From a virus: a stretch of DNA of 45,637 bases. How positions within the stretch are numbered: position 1 is the stretch's first letter; every line of letters begins with the position of its first letter. Location: IMG/VR virus record IMGVR_UViG_3300005663_000080, positions 1 to 45,637 of that record; one strand, 5' to 3'. The notes under the pieces were generated by a model. That model was given only the letters and a program-made list of their open reading frames with translations. It was not told where the DNA came from and ran no database searches. This document shows, one piece after another, positions 1 to 7,166 of the stretch. A program made the position numbers and the translations under genes.

Positions 1-1
1 G

Positions 2-217
2 GGAAAGTATGGGAAGCCCAACAAGATTTCAGAGTGGGAACTGTGTGAACTTACTGACGAAGAGTTGCGAGCGTACTTAGACTATCGGAACTCAGTTCTG
101 TCTATCACCGATCTCACCACGCACGAAAATGACTTGTATATTTTGAATGAATACATTGAATTAGACAAGCATAAAATGTCGCAGATGTGTTGTAGATTTC
201 AGCGGACATTTGAATAA
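2..217 (+). CDS. Hypothetical protein, 5' end outside the window
   Basis: The frame is open from the first bases to a TAA at 215-217, giving 71 residues with the start missing. The visible part is acidic and probably helical, with a run of Glu/Leu-rich sequence (ELCELTDEELRAYLDYRN) and a Cys pair near the C-terminus. I do not recognise a family. It lies in the same direction as nearly everything else in the window, so it is probably the end of an ordinary early phage gene. Confidence 0.6.
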   Translation, partial: GKYGKPNKISEWELCELTDEELRAYLDYRNSVLSITDLTTHENDLYILNEYIELDKHKMSQMCCRFQRTFE

Positions 218-511
218 CTACAGTGAGTCGCTAATCAACGCAGAATCGAGCGTCTGTGTCGCCGCTGGGCACGCAAACGCAAAGAATACGACCGATTATA
301 CACATAGCAGCGAGAAGACGCGACACGGGCGATATTTGACCACGATTCGATGGAAACAATTGTATTATTGGACCTTGTGAAACGCACGCAGTAGCCGGGA
401 AATTATCAAGAAATTATCAATTATTTTTGTATTTCGTTTGCATCCTGCTCAGAATAGTGTATACTTTGTATGAAGAGACAAGTAAAGAAACACAAAATCA
501 GGAGCAGAACG
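218..511 (+). other. Gene-poor stretch with a possible gene remnant
   Basis: No complete gene is seen. The frame of the upstream gene, read past its TAA, is broken by TGA (224) and TAG but stays protein-like from 227 to about 392 (basic helix with RRIERLCRRWARKRKEYDR, then ATRAIFDHDSMETIVLLDL). This could be a decayed gene end or chance. The right end holds a promoter-like sequence at 438-465. Confidence 0.3.
438..465 (+). promoter_or_regulatory. Sigma-70-like promoter
   Basis: TTGCAT (438-443) and TATACT (460-465) are separated by 16 bp in an AT-rich stretch, 47 bp before the ATG at 512. The boxes are close to the bacterial housekeeping consensus, so it probably drives the small-gene run that starts at 512. 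Confidence 0.5.
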
Positions 512-685
512 ATGACAATTAAAAAAATCACACTCAAAGGCGAAAAGAACAACAGTGATGTTAGGATCAAAATACCAATGAAACCAAGTACTAAGCATTT
601 GCCTTGTTGTTTTTGTGGCAAACAAGTTGATCATAATGAAGACGAACTGTGTTCGACTTGTAACGCAGTACACAATAACGTATGA
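512..685 (+). CDS. Small zinc-ribbon protein
   Basis: 57 residues. The C-terminal half carries CCFCGKQ then CSTC, two CxxC knuckles about 14 residues apart, as in small treble-clef or zinc-ribbon proteins. The N-terminal half is basic (KKITLKGEKNN), which would suit nucleic-acid binding. I chose the ATG at 512 because AGGAG lies at 500-504 with good spacing; an upstream in-frame ATG at 470 overlaps the promoter-like -10 box region and lacks a ribosome site. Function unknown. Confidence 0.65.
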   Translation: MTIKKITLKGEKNNSDVRIKIPMKPSTKHLPCCFCGKQVDHNEDELCSTCNAVHNNV

Positions 686-697
686 CATCAAACTCCT

Positions 698-713
698 GAT
701 ACTGAACAGTATC
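698..713 (+). repeat. Short perfect hairpin
   Basis: GATACT-GAAC-AGTATC forms a 6-bp stem with a tetraloop between two small genes. No U tract follows, so it is more likely an mRNA processing or stability element than an intrinsic terminator. Confidence 0.3.
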
Positions 714-791
714 ATCGGCTAAGACAAAGACCCGCTCTCATACTGTTCAGACTCAGACGTTTGACGAATGACACTTACCAGGAGACGAACG

Positions 792-1058
792 ATGAGTGAT
801 GAAAGAGATACGCCCCGCGACGACAAACAAGATGCATTGCAAGAGATACACGATACGCTTCGGTCGAGACGCGACGCACAGCGAGCGGAGCAAGACGCGA
901 AACGCGACCTGCTCGACTTCGACGAACAAAGTGCGTACGAGATGAATGAAATAAGAAACGAGATGAGAAATGAGATGGGAAACGTAGTAAACCCGTTTCT
1001 CATATTTGCCAGATTGCACATGATACAAGAAACAAAACAAGAAACGATTAGTAACTAG
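792..1058 (+). CDS. Small charged coiled-coil protein
   Basis: 88 residues, very rich in Arg, Asp, Glu and Gln (RDDKQDALQEIHDTLRSRRD), with heptad-like spacing that predicts a long helix or coiled coil. The ATG at 792 is preceded by AGGAGACGAACG, a leader that recurs before several genes in this window. The last 25 residues are more hydrophobic (VVNPFLIFARLHMIQ) and may anchor the helix to a partner or membrane. No family recognised. Confidence 0.6.
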   Translation: MSDERDTPRDDKQDALQEIHDTLRSRRDAQRAEQDAKRDLLDFDEQSAYEMNEIRNEMRNEMGNVVNPFLIFARLHMIQETKQETISN

Positions 1059-1202
1059 CTCCCGATACCGGGCAACGCTGGGGCTATTAGCAGACTTACA
1101 ACGGACTAAACATAGGGTCTACACAAAAGAATTGTGTGCGCCGTACGCCGTGCGTTGCTCGGACTCAGACGCTAACGAATTTGGATATTTATTGGGGGAC
1201 GA

Positions 1203-1505
1203 ATGATGAAAGACAAAATGTCAAACGCAGCAGAATACGTACGAAGCTTCGGTGACGCAGCGCAGAACTTGATCAACGCAGTTCCAGACATCTTTGACAA
1301 AACAAACGACACTGCCGCCAACAGCCAGAAACCAGAACCGGATTTTCTGTGCGCGTGTAACGGCAAGGCGTGCGACGGAGTTTGCCGTGCGGAAAGCGGG
1401 CACTTTCGGGGTGGCGGCGGTCAGACACAGGGCGGTCAGACACAGGGCGGATGTACCGCTGCGTATCGTCCGCCGAAGCCCAAAGCCGTTCGGCATATAC
1501 GTTGA
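1203..1505 (+). CDS. Hypothetical protein with cysteine cluster and GGQTQ repeats
   Basis: 100 residues from the first of two adjacent ATGs (1203 and 1206), behind GGGGGACGA. The N-terminal 45 residues look helical. The middle has a dense Cys cluster (CACNGKACDGVC) that could bind metal. It is followed by a Gly/Gln run created by a 15-bp tandem repeat, and a basic Pro-rich tail. Function unknown. Confidence 0.5.
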   Translation: MMKDKMSNAAEYVRSFGDAAQNLINAVPDIFDKTNDTAANSQKPEPDFLCACNGKACDGVCRAESGHFRGGGGQTQGGQTQGGCTAAYRPPKPKAVRHIR

Positions 1506-1537
1506 TAATGCAATCTAACATCCAACGTAGGGTGTTT

Positions 1538-1551
1538 CAATAACGTTATTG
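1538..1551. promoter_or_regulatory. 14-bp perfect palindrome, possible operator
   Basis: CAATAACGTTATTG is perfectly self-complementary and lies 29 bp before the ATG at 1580. Its place in the leader of a well-expressed-looking gene suggests a repressor site, but no promoter can be assigned with confidence. Confidence 0.3.
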
Positions 1552-1579
1552 TTAACCAATATTTTGTAGGAGCAAAGAA

Positions 1580-2248
1580 ATGGCAGACGAAGTAGAAAAA
1601 GTTGGTGTGGATAATGGCGACGGCGGCGGCGCGAATCAGCCGGATATACAAGATGTGACGCATGATGGTGCGGAACAAGATACGACGCATGATGGTGCGG
1701 AACAGGGTGGCGCAAGTACCAACTCGAACGCCGAATCGACGGGTGGCGCAGAAGCAAACAGCGATGCGACAGGCGACGCACGCAAGAAAAAGGACAACGG
1801 CAAGATTAAGTTTCCCATTGCTGACGCATTGTACAGAAACAAAGATGGAGACGTTGTAACTGCTGCTGTGAAAGTTGATGACGCAATAAAGCTGGTTGCG
1901 GTGCCTAAACCTGTTTTTGACGGCGACAAAGTGAATGAGCATGGAAATAGAATCGTACTTTATACTGGTTGGAATCATCGCAAACATGATCCGCTGAAGA
2001 AGGACGATTTTGTTGATGAAGTAGACTATGTACTCTATCAAGCGTTCACATTTCGTATACGAGCCGCCGTTCTCATCGAGAAAGCAACGACGAGCGAGAA
2101 GCGTGCTAGACACCTCAAAAAGTTTGGCAACGACAAGCAGCGTAAAGAAGCAAATCGACTTCTTAAGATGCGTGAAACCTTGCGACTCTACGAAAAGACA
2201 CTCAGGGATCAGGGTATCGACATCGACGGACTGGACGACGCAGATTAA
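1580..2248 (+). CDS. Hypothetical acidic protein with disordered N-terminus
   Basis: 222 residues behind TAGGAGCAAAGAA. Residues 1-75 are low complexity (Asp, Gly, Ala, Glu, Asn), including THDGAEQ repeated through an in-frame tandem duplication. The rest is folded-looking: a beta-rich segment (KIKFPIADALYRNKDGDV) then basic helices (TSEKRARHLKKFGNDKQRKE). The layout of an acidic disordered arm plus a basic helical domain resembles phage DNA-associated or scaffold-type proteins, but I recognise no family. Confidence 0.7.
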   Translation: MADEVEKVGVDNGDGGGANQPDIQDVTHDGAEQDTTHDGAEQGGASTNSNAESTGGAEANSDATGDARKKKDNGKIKFPIADALYRNKDGDVVTAAVKVDDAIKLVAVPKPVFDGDKVNEHGNRIVLYTGWNHRKHDPLKKDDFVDEVDYVLYQAFTFRIRAAVLIEKATTSEKRARHLKKFGNDKQRKEANRLLKMRETLRLYEKTLRDQGIDIDGLDDAD

Positions 2249-2256
2249 CAAAGTCA

Positions 2257-2281
2257 GTACACACGTATGCACAGTGTGTAC
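2257..2281 (+). terminator. Hairpin after the gene ending at 2248
   Basis: GTACACAC and GTGTGTAC form a perfect 8-bp stem with a 9-nt loop, 8 bp after the stop codon. It lacks a U tract, so termination is only possible; it could equally protect the mRNA 3' end or be a protein-binding inverted repeat. Confidence 0.35.
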
Positions 2282-2313
2282 GCGCGTACAACAGAAGTGG
2301 TTGTATAGCTATT

Positions 2314-2389
2314 AATCTGAAACTTTGCTAAAATTATTACTAGTTGAATCTAGTCAGGTTGCGAGCCCTAGCAAATCCGAAACTCTGCT
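2314..2389 (+). repeat. Imperfect direct repeat pair in an intergenic region
   Basis: AATCTGAAACTTTGCT (2314-2329) returns as AATCCGAAACTCTGCT (2374-2389) with two changes, and CCCTAGCA occurs at 2367 and again at 2409. The 60-bp spacing points to an old tandem duplication of the leader region upstream of the gene at 2498. Confidence 0.4.
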
Positions 2390-2497
2390 TGAAACAATAA
2401 TTACGGGTCGAAGTTCCCTAGCAGAGTCCGCGACGAACGGCGAACGTCGTGCTGATGAGGAACGCCATAATAATTAACACAATTCGGGAGATGAAAG

Positions 2498-2665
2498 ATG
2501 AGTGACACACTTATGATAAAGACAGTCTGCATATTTTTTTGGCTTGCAATAACGCCCGCATTCGTATACCGAATCGCTATCGGCGAGTTAAAAGAAATGA
2601 TGCTACCCAGTTTGGCGTTGTCATTATTCGCGACGACATTTATAGCATTGCAGTGGTTAATTTGA
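2498..2665 (+). CDS. Small two-helix membrane protein
   Basis: 55 residues behind GGGAGATGAAAG. Two hydrophobic segments (residues about 7-26 and 36-54) flank a short charged turn (GELKEM), giving a helical hairpin topology. The position among small early genes does not identify a function; inner-membrane hairpins of this size in phages include holin-like and superinfection-exclusion proteins. Confidence 0.55.
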   Translation: MSDTLMIKTVCIFFWLAITPAFVYRIAIGELKEMMLPSLALSLFATTFIALQWLI

Positions 2666-2692
2666 CGCACGAATCTATTCAGGAGATGAGAA

Positions 2693-3145
2693 ATGGGCGG
2701 ACAACAAGGGTCATTTGAAAATCGTGAGCGGTTAAAAGACTTGAGCGAAATGGTTAAAATATGCACAAGTCAAATTCGACGGTACAAACACGTTGAAGAG
2801 CATTGCGTCGCAATTATGGCGTCATACGATGTAGACATTAAAGCAATTAAAATCAAGAAATCAGAAGTTGCTATTGAATACGCAGATGCGCCACAGAAAT
2901 TAAAAGGCCTGCGCCGTCAGTTGGACAAGCTTCGAGCAGAACAAGACAAAATTACGGGGCACGTTTCAGGGAGAACGAAGCTCGTTGAAAAATACAAGAA
3001 AGCCAAAGCAGAACTTGAAGCGCTTGAGGCAAAGTTGTCCGACGCGGGTCTCGACGTCGAAAATATTCGGCTGCCTGACGACGACGAAACCAGCGAAACC
3101 AGCGAAACCAGCGAAACCAGCGAAACAGAAGAGGCTAGCGATTAA
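2693..3145 (+). CDS. Coiled-coil protein with TSE repeat tail
   Basis: 150 residues behind CAGGAGATGAGAA. Most of the chain is helical with heptad-like patterns, especially residues 60-115 (LRRQLDKLRAEQDKI and KKAKAELEALEAKL). The C-terminus is acidic and contains Ser/Glu/Thr triplets encoded by a 9-bp unit repeated four times (3086-3121). The stop codon overlaps the next start (TAATG), so the two are translationally coupled. Function unknown. Confidence 0.7.
   Translation: MGGQQGSFENRERLKDLSEMVKICTSQIRRYKHVEEHCVAIMASYDVDIKAIKIKKSEVAIEYADAPQKLKGLRRQLDKLRAEQDKITGHVSGRTKLVEKYKKAKAELEALEAKLSDAGLDVENIRLPDDDETSETSETSETSETEEASD
3086..3121 (+). repeat. Four copies of a 9-bp in-frame tandem repeat
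   Basis: GAAACCAGC is repeated four times without change at the 3' end of the coiled-coil gene and encodes ETS units. Copy-number change would keep the frame. Confidence 0.85.
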
Positions 3146-3501
3146 TGGCAAACAAACGACCAATACACATATTTCTTGACGACGAACGTCGTGCGCCGTA
3201 TGGTGTTATCCAAACAAACACTGTCGAGGATACGATTGAACTTCTCAAAGCGTTTCATTCACAAAATATTTGTGTTGCTTCGTTGTCGCTCGACCACGAT
3301 CTAGGGTATCATGATGATGACGGGCGCGAGATGACAGGATACGAAGTAATGATTTGGATTGAGCGCGCAGTATTCAACCGTCAGTACCTGCCGCCAAAAG
3401 AAATATTCTGCCACTCAGCCAATTACCCAGGTCGAATTAGAATTGAAGCAGTGATTGCTGTAGTCAAGTTATATGTCGGGGCAGACAGCACTAAACCATA
3501 A
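3145..3501 (+). CDS. Cyclic-phosphate-processing receiver-like domain protein
   Basis: 118 residues. The start IHIFLDDERRAPYG carries the paired acidic residues of receiver folds, and LSLDHDLG followed by GYEVMIWIE matches the family annotated as cyclic-phosphate processing receiver domain (cREC/cpRED). That family is proposed from comparative genomics to act on cyclic phosphate ends of RNA or nucleotides; this is not shown here. Conserved His (HDLG, CHSAN) and Asp residues are retained and the length is typical of the stand-alone form. It starts inside the previous stop (TAATG). Confidence 0.75.
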   Translation: MANKRPIHIFLDDERRAPYGVIQTNTVEDTIELLKAFHSQNICVASLSLDHDLGYHDDDGREMTGYEVMIWIERAVFNRQYLPPKEIFCHSANYPGRIRIEAVIAVVKLYVGADSTKP

Positions 3502-3978
3502 ACATTTCATTACATCTCTCAGCGGGCTGACGCCGTGTTGGCCCGCACGGTATTATTGTTGGTGTATTACGTATGCGTCCGCTTAATAGCGCGAGTACTC
3601 GTACATCAGAATGGTTGATTCTGCACACTAGCATATTTTCGGCAGTAACACGCACCGCGCGACGCTCGGCACCGACTGGCGACAATCGTCCAGAAGCCGC
3701 GCGGCGAATATTGCTGTGCGTGACTAGATACTCTTTCGCATTATATAAATGTCTCTTGTTGACTCTGGCGTGGAGCAGCGGATTGCTGTGTAGAAGCGAC
3801 AGACGAGAGGGTTAGGGCTGACAAAACGTTATGAGCTACCACTTAATAGCGAAGTGCTGTTAATACAATAGCAGCAACAAATCAGCCGCGTTGGTAGACG
3901 AAATCGGAGTTCTACGTGACTTCGGGTGCGATTGAGTTTTATTTGATTCAGTTAAACACGTTGTATTACAGGCGAACG
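3502..3978 (+). other. Long non-coding stretch with predicted RNA structure
   Basis: No convincing gene lies here; an open frame at 3573-3815 has no ribosome site and non-protein-like composition. GCGGGC (3522-3527) pairs with GCCCGC (3541-3546) just after the upstream gene and may be a terminator or processing hairpin. A multi-stem element at 3816-3887 is listed separately. Confidence 0.5.
3816..3887 (+). ncRNA. Candidate structured RNA element
   Basis: An outer stem GGCTGA/TCAGCC encloses two local hairpins, ACTT/AAGT and GCTGTTA/TAGCAGC (one G-U), arranged like a multi-branch junction. It ends about 90 bp before the small gene at 3979. This could be a leader element or small RNA; I match it to no known riboswitch, and stems this short can arise by chance. 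Confidence 0.25.
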
Positions 3979-4080
3979 ATGAGCAGACAAAAGAACAAAA
4001 AGAAGCGTTGGGAACGAATGCTAGGCACGATGTTCACTGCATACGTTGTATCGCGCTACATACGGATTTTATTGCGGTGA
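3979..4080 (+). CDS. Tiny basic protein
   Basis: 33 residues starting with MSRQKNKKKRWERM and ending in a short amphipathic or membrane-associated stretch (FTAYVVSRYIRILL). The ATG follows ACAGGCGAACG, a weak version of the leader seen elsewhere in this window. It is too short for family assignment, but start context and composition fit a real phage small protein. Confidence 0.4.
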   Translation: MSRQKNKKKRWERMLGTMFTAYVVSRYIRILLR

Positions 4081-4090
4081 CAGTACAGAT

Positions 4091-4225
4091 ATGCAAGTGC
4101 TAGTCAATCGCGGATTGATGAGATTTGCAGGTACTAAATCATTTGTTGATGGCGACAATTATTATAAACTAACTAATTTAGGTCGTCAAATGCTCGTGGT
4201 AAATACGCAAGACAATCAGGAATAA
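4091..4225 (+). CDS. Small hypothetical protein
   Basis: 44 residues from the ATG at 4091, 10 bp after the previous gene. YYKLTNLGRQMLV resembles the last helix and wing of a winged-helix fold, but the chain is too short to be a full domain. No clear ribosome site, so the start could be later (4118). Confidence 0.4.
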   Translation: MQVLVNRGLMRFAGTKSFVDGDNYYKLTNLGRQMLVVNTQDNQE

Positions 4226-4249
4226 GTCAAGACAATCAGGAGACATAAG

Positions 4250-5116
4250 ATGAACAAAATTCCGTTTCCAAAATTCAAAGACTACGCCGGTCAACCCGTG
4301 CGTTACATACAGTCGAAGTTTGACGGCCATTTGGTTAAAGTGTACAAAAGAGCGTACGAACCGAAAGGCAGATGGGATGGCAGAATCATCGCATTGTCAA
4401 AAAACGACAAGGACATGACAGACAAACTTTGCGCAATCAATCATATACATAAAGAGTTACTTGGTCTGCCCAGTGACTCACAGATTTTCGCGGAGCTGCA
4501 TTGTCCGGGGCGATTCTCGACGGACGTCAAGACGATGCTCAACGCTGCTGATAGTGACTTGCGTCTTACTGCGTTCGCCGCGCCAACAATCAGAGGGAAA
4601 AATTGGTCATTTATGCCGCTACCTGTAGTAATGGAACAACTCAGAGCGCATGGCATTGAATCTACAAAGACAGTAATCAGACAGATGGAATCAATTAGTA
4701 AAATAGCACAGCAAGCAATGCTCGCTGACGCAATCGAACAAAAACTCGAAGGCTGGGTGCTGAAAGAATCACACATGGATGGTTGGTACAAGTTGAAACC
4801 CACGAAGACCGTCGATTGCTTTGTAACAGGCACGACAATGTCAACGTCTGCATCACACTACGGCGGGTTGAAGAGTATCGACGTCGCTGTTCGTGCGCCA
4901 GGAAATGCAATAATGACTCTCGGCACTGTCGGCGGAGGATTCAAAGCTGATTTTCGCATGGAGCATAATACAAAGGAAAAACGTAAGACGCTCGTCGGGC
5001 GAGTTTGCGAAGTTGAATATGATTCGCTCGCCGCTGGCGGAAAGCTGCGGTTCCCCCGAGTTTTAAGGTGGCGTGAGGATAAGAACAAAGAAGACTGTAC
5101 AAGCAACCAGTTGTGA
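4250..5116 (+). CDS. ATP-dependent DNA ligase
   Basis: 288 residues. It seals nicks in duplex DNA with ATP as cofactor, for replication and repair. The nucleotidyltransferase motifs are in order: motif I SKFDGH with the AMP-accepting Lys23, motif III FAELHCPG (Glu82), motif IV EGWVLK (168-173), motif V WYKLKP (179-184). An OB-fold domain follows, ending in motif VI RFPRVLRWREDK (267-278). The length is that of small phage ligases with only the catalytic core. The start at 4250 has AGGAGACATAAG in front. It stands before a tRNA-like gene. Confidence 0.93.
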   Translation: MNKIPFPKFKDYAGQPVRYIQSKFDGHLVKVYKRAYEPKGRWDGRIIALSKNDKDMTDKLCAINHIHKELLGLPSDSQIFAELHCPGRFSTDVKTMLNAADSDLRLTAFAAPTIRGKNWSFMPLPVVMEQLRAHGIESTKTVIRQMESISKIAQQAMLADAIEQKLEGWVLKESHMDGWYKLKPTKTVDCFVTGTTMSTSASHYGGLKSIDVAVRAPGNAIMTLGTVGGGFKADFRMEHNTKEKRKTLVGRVCEVEYDSLAAGGKLRFPRVLRWREDKNKEDCTSNQL

Positions 5117-5139
5117 TAGCGGACACGCAAAGAAAGATT

Positions 5140-5260
5140 GGCGTTGTAGTTCAATGGGCAGAAACGCGGGTAATAATGGTTGTGGCCAGAACGGAACCCG
5201 AGTAATAATGGTTGTGGCCAGAACGGAACCCGAGACGCAGGTTCGAACCCTACCGACGCC
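5140..5260 (+). tRNA. tRNA-like gene with a tandem duplication in its middle
   Basis: GGCGTTG (5140-5146) pairs along 7 bp with CGACGCC (5254-5260), and a T arm with loop TTCGAAC (5242-5248) and stem GCAGG/CCTAC (one mismatch) is in the right place. TAGTTCAATGGGCAGAA resembles a D arm. Between them lie two identical 32-bp units (5171-5202 and 5203-5234). CGGGT pairs with ACCCG and would make an anticodon stem, but the loop is far longer than 7 nt. An anticodon cannot be assigned; an intron-bearing, expanded or dead tRNA are all possible. Confidence 0.5.
5171..5234 (+). repeat. Two perfect copies of a 32-bp tandem repeat
   Basis: Both copies begin TAATAATGGTTGTGGCC and end GGAACCCGAG, with no difference. 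They fill the anticodon-arm region of the tRNA-like gene. With a single copy the gene would be 89 nt, within the range of long-variable-arm tRNAs. Confidence 0.95.
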
Positions 5261-5270
5261 GTTTGAAGAC

Positions 5271-5290
5271 ACTGGCGTTTAGTCGCCAGT
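5271..5290 (+). terminator. Hairpin after the tRNA-like gene
   Basis: ACTGGCG and CGCCAGT form a perfect 7-bp GC-rich stem with a TTTAGT loop, 10 bp after the acceptor stem. Only a short U-poor tail follows (CTTAAAT), so it may be a processing or weak termination signal. Confidence 0.45.
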
Positions 5291-5561
5291 CTTAAATACG
5301 AAAGGACGGGCAGCAGACATGGGCACTTGAACGCGGAAACGCGATAGCTAAACTAATTGAATTGAATTTAGAGTACTTAATTGTGAAAATGATATTGATA
5401 ATTGTTGCATGGCAACGCACGCGCCACGTACACAAAACAAATTGCAGAAGCCGCTCTAGTGCAGGGGGCGAGATTCTATTGCAACAACGGCGTGTAATGA
5501 ATCCCGAGGGCGTGGGTAGGGATTGAATTATAATAATTAGAGGTTGAACGGCGAGGACCAA
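5291..5561 (+). other. Intergenic region without a clear gene
   Basis: No supported gene. AATCCC (5500-5505) pairs with GGGATT (5519-5524) and is followed by TTATAAT, which may be the -10 part of a promoter for the gene at 5562, though no matching -35 box is visible. The rest is AT-rich and unremarkable. Confidence 0.35.
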
Positions 5562-5759
5562 ATGCACTGGGTAGACGTAAGTAATAGACTGCCAGAATTC
5601 GTAAGTGTGCAAGAAGCACAGGTATTGCTGGTCTGGATACCCGAAAACAAAATACCGATAGCACTTGCGTATTATCATGAACAAAAAGGATTTCAATGCT
5701 ATCCACAAGGCGGCGTTGTGGCACATTGGATGAATATTCGAGAACCAGGAGTTGAATGA
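5562..5759 (+). CDS. DUF551-like protein
   Basis: 65 residues. It opens WVDVSNRLPE, continues VLLVWIPENKIPIALAYYHE and ends VAHWMNIREPG. This order of a Trp-x-x-x-x-RLP start, a central VLV strand, an AYY segment and a terminal HWM-P motif is the signature of the DUF551 family, common in phages and of unknown function. The ATG at 5562 is preceded by GCGAGGACCA. The stop overlaps the next start (ATGA). Confidence 0.7.
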   Translation: MHWVDVSNRLPEFVSVQEAQVLLVWIPENKIPIALAYYHEQKGFQCYPQGGVVAHWMNIREPGVE

Positions 5760-6133
5760 TGAACGACAAACAAAGAAGAATCTATGACTTGAAAGACGAG
5801 TATCTTAATAGGCTTGCTGAAGGTCACGATAAAGAAGAATTTACAGCGTTCGACCTCGAAGTTCTAAACGCACTGGACAAGTTGTTCGACGCTTATCGTG
5901 ACGTCACCGTGCCGCCGGAATGTGCGTCGCTGGGTTTTGTGCTGCGGTCAGAAGCACCAGGACTTATTAGTTGTAAGACTGTGCCGTGTACTCCGGGCTG
6001 CAAGATGCCCTACGAAATGACTTTAGTTCCGTGCGCGTTAATACAAACTATGTGCGGTAAGAGTCCGATGCAGGTGGTGCAAGACGACAAAGTCGAAGAT
6101 GACGAACAGGAGACGAACGATGATCTTAGTTGA
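5756..6133 (+). CDS. Hypothetical protein
   Basis: 125 residues; a second ATG at 5759 is equally possible. Helical acidic N-terminal half, then a Cys-containing segment (SCKTVPCTPGCK) that could bind a metal, and an acidic Gln-rich tail. The first residues MMNDK and the upstream GGAGTTGA match those of the gene at 19051, but the rest is not obviously related. Overlaps both neighbours. Confidence 0.6.
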   Translation: MMNDKQRRIYDLKDEYLNRLAEGHDKEEFTAFDLEVLNALDKLFDAYRDVTVPPECASLGFVLRSEAPGLISCKTVPCTPGCKMPYEMTLVPCALIQTMCGKSPMQVVQDDKVEDDEQETNDDLS

Positions 6134-7154
6134 CGCAATGACGCTGCTATATCGAGCAAATTGGAAGTTGCAAGATTTGCAAACGTGCGACGGACGACTA
6201 ACGGGCATGGAATTTGGTTTCTTAAAGGGCGTCGAAGCATTGCGGCGACATTTCAAAGACGAAGTAATTTTATGTTGGGAAGGACGACGAAATTTCCGGT
6301 ACGAAATAGACTCTGAGTACAAAGCCAACCGGCGAAAGAAACGAACTGATAATACTAACAGACATTTGAATTTTGATAGGGTCAAAGAGTTTCAGGACTT
6401 TCTTTTAATGATCGCAGAAAGTGCGACGGAACCCGAACTAGAAGCAGACGATATAATCGCGTCACTCGCCGAGCGCTATTGCAAAACAGAGCCTGTCGTT
6501 ATATTCTCCAGCGATAAGGATTTGCACCAGCTACTTCGAGACGCGAGTCCTCGTCGTTTTGTTGCAGCAGCGGCAGACGGCTCTAAAATCACAGAGTGGG
6601 CGGACCCAGACGCAGACAATCACTTCGCGGTGTCACAACTAAAAGACTTCCAACACAGGGATAAACTTTGGACGCCACGGCGTGTTGAAGAGAAATATTA
6701 CGGCTTAACACCACAACAATTTAAGGTATTTCAAGCATGGGCGGGTGACACGATAGACAATATTCCGGGTTGTACAAGGGTTCGCAAAAGTCTTATCGCT
6801 GCTGCAATCCAAAAGGGGCTTAAACCCTACAGTATGTCTGATTTTATATTGTTTTCTGATACAGAGGCTCAAAGAATCGACGCGCATGTTGAACCAAGCG
6901 TGTCTGATGGTAGGCCAGACGGTGGGTTAGGTGATAGCATTAATAGCAGGCAAGTTTCAGTACCGGGTCTGAGCAGATACGAGAAAAACTTGCGACTCGT
7001 AACGCTCATTGTGAAACCGGATATTGAAGTCGTACAACGAAACTGGGATAAAGAAAAAATCAGTAAGTGGCTTTATAATATGCAATTTCGTTCGCTTAAA
7101 CTTTGCCGCGAATGCGGGCTGGGCGTAACGATTAATTCAGACGAAGAATTTTAA
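6120..7154 (+). CDS. 5'-3' exonuclease (FEN / PolA N-terminal type)
   Basis: 344 residues. Removes RNA primers and 5' flaps from DNA during replication. It starts MILVDAMTLLYR, with the first metal-binding Asp5, and has a basic helical-arch segment (EYKANRRKKR), EADDII (108-113) and SSDKDLHQLL (130-139), which supply further acidic metal ligands. GDTIDNIPG (near residue 210) is the helix-3-turn-helix DNA-binding element of the family. A non-conserved acidic insert lies around residues 260-285. The ATG at 6120 has AGGAGACGAACG directly upstream. Confidence 0.9.
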   Translation: MILVDAMTLLYRANWKLQDLQTCDGRLTGMEFGFLKGVEALRRHFKDEVILCWEGRRNFRYEIDSEYKANRRKKRTDNTNRHLNFDRVKEFQDFLLMIAESATEPELEADDIIASLAERYCKTEPVVIFSSDKDLHQLLRDASPRRFVAAAADGSKITEWADPDADNHFAVSQLKDFQHRDKLWTPRRVEEKYYGLTPQQFKVFQAWAGDTIDNIPGCTRVRKSLIAAAIQKGLKPYSMSDFILFSDTEAQRIDAHVEPSVSDGRPDGGLGDSINSRQVSVPGLSRYEKNLRLVTLIVKPDIEVVQRNWDKEKISKWLYNMQFRSLKLCRECGLGVTINSDEEF

Positions 7155-7166
7155 CCGAGGCATGAT

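Noticed and set aside
218-420. Protein-like sequence interrupted by in-frame TAA, TGA and TAG, suggesting stop-codon reassignment
   Set aside because: Long genes elsewhere end normally with all three stops and have no internal ones, so a standard code fits; the stretch is better seen as a remnant or chance.
3573-3815. Open plus-strand frame of 80 codons
   Set aside because: No ribosome site, Ser/Arg/Leu-rich composition unlike the other proteins here, and it lies in a structured non-coding leader.
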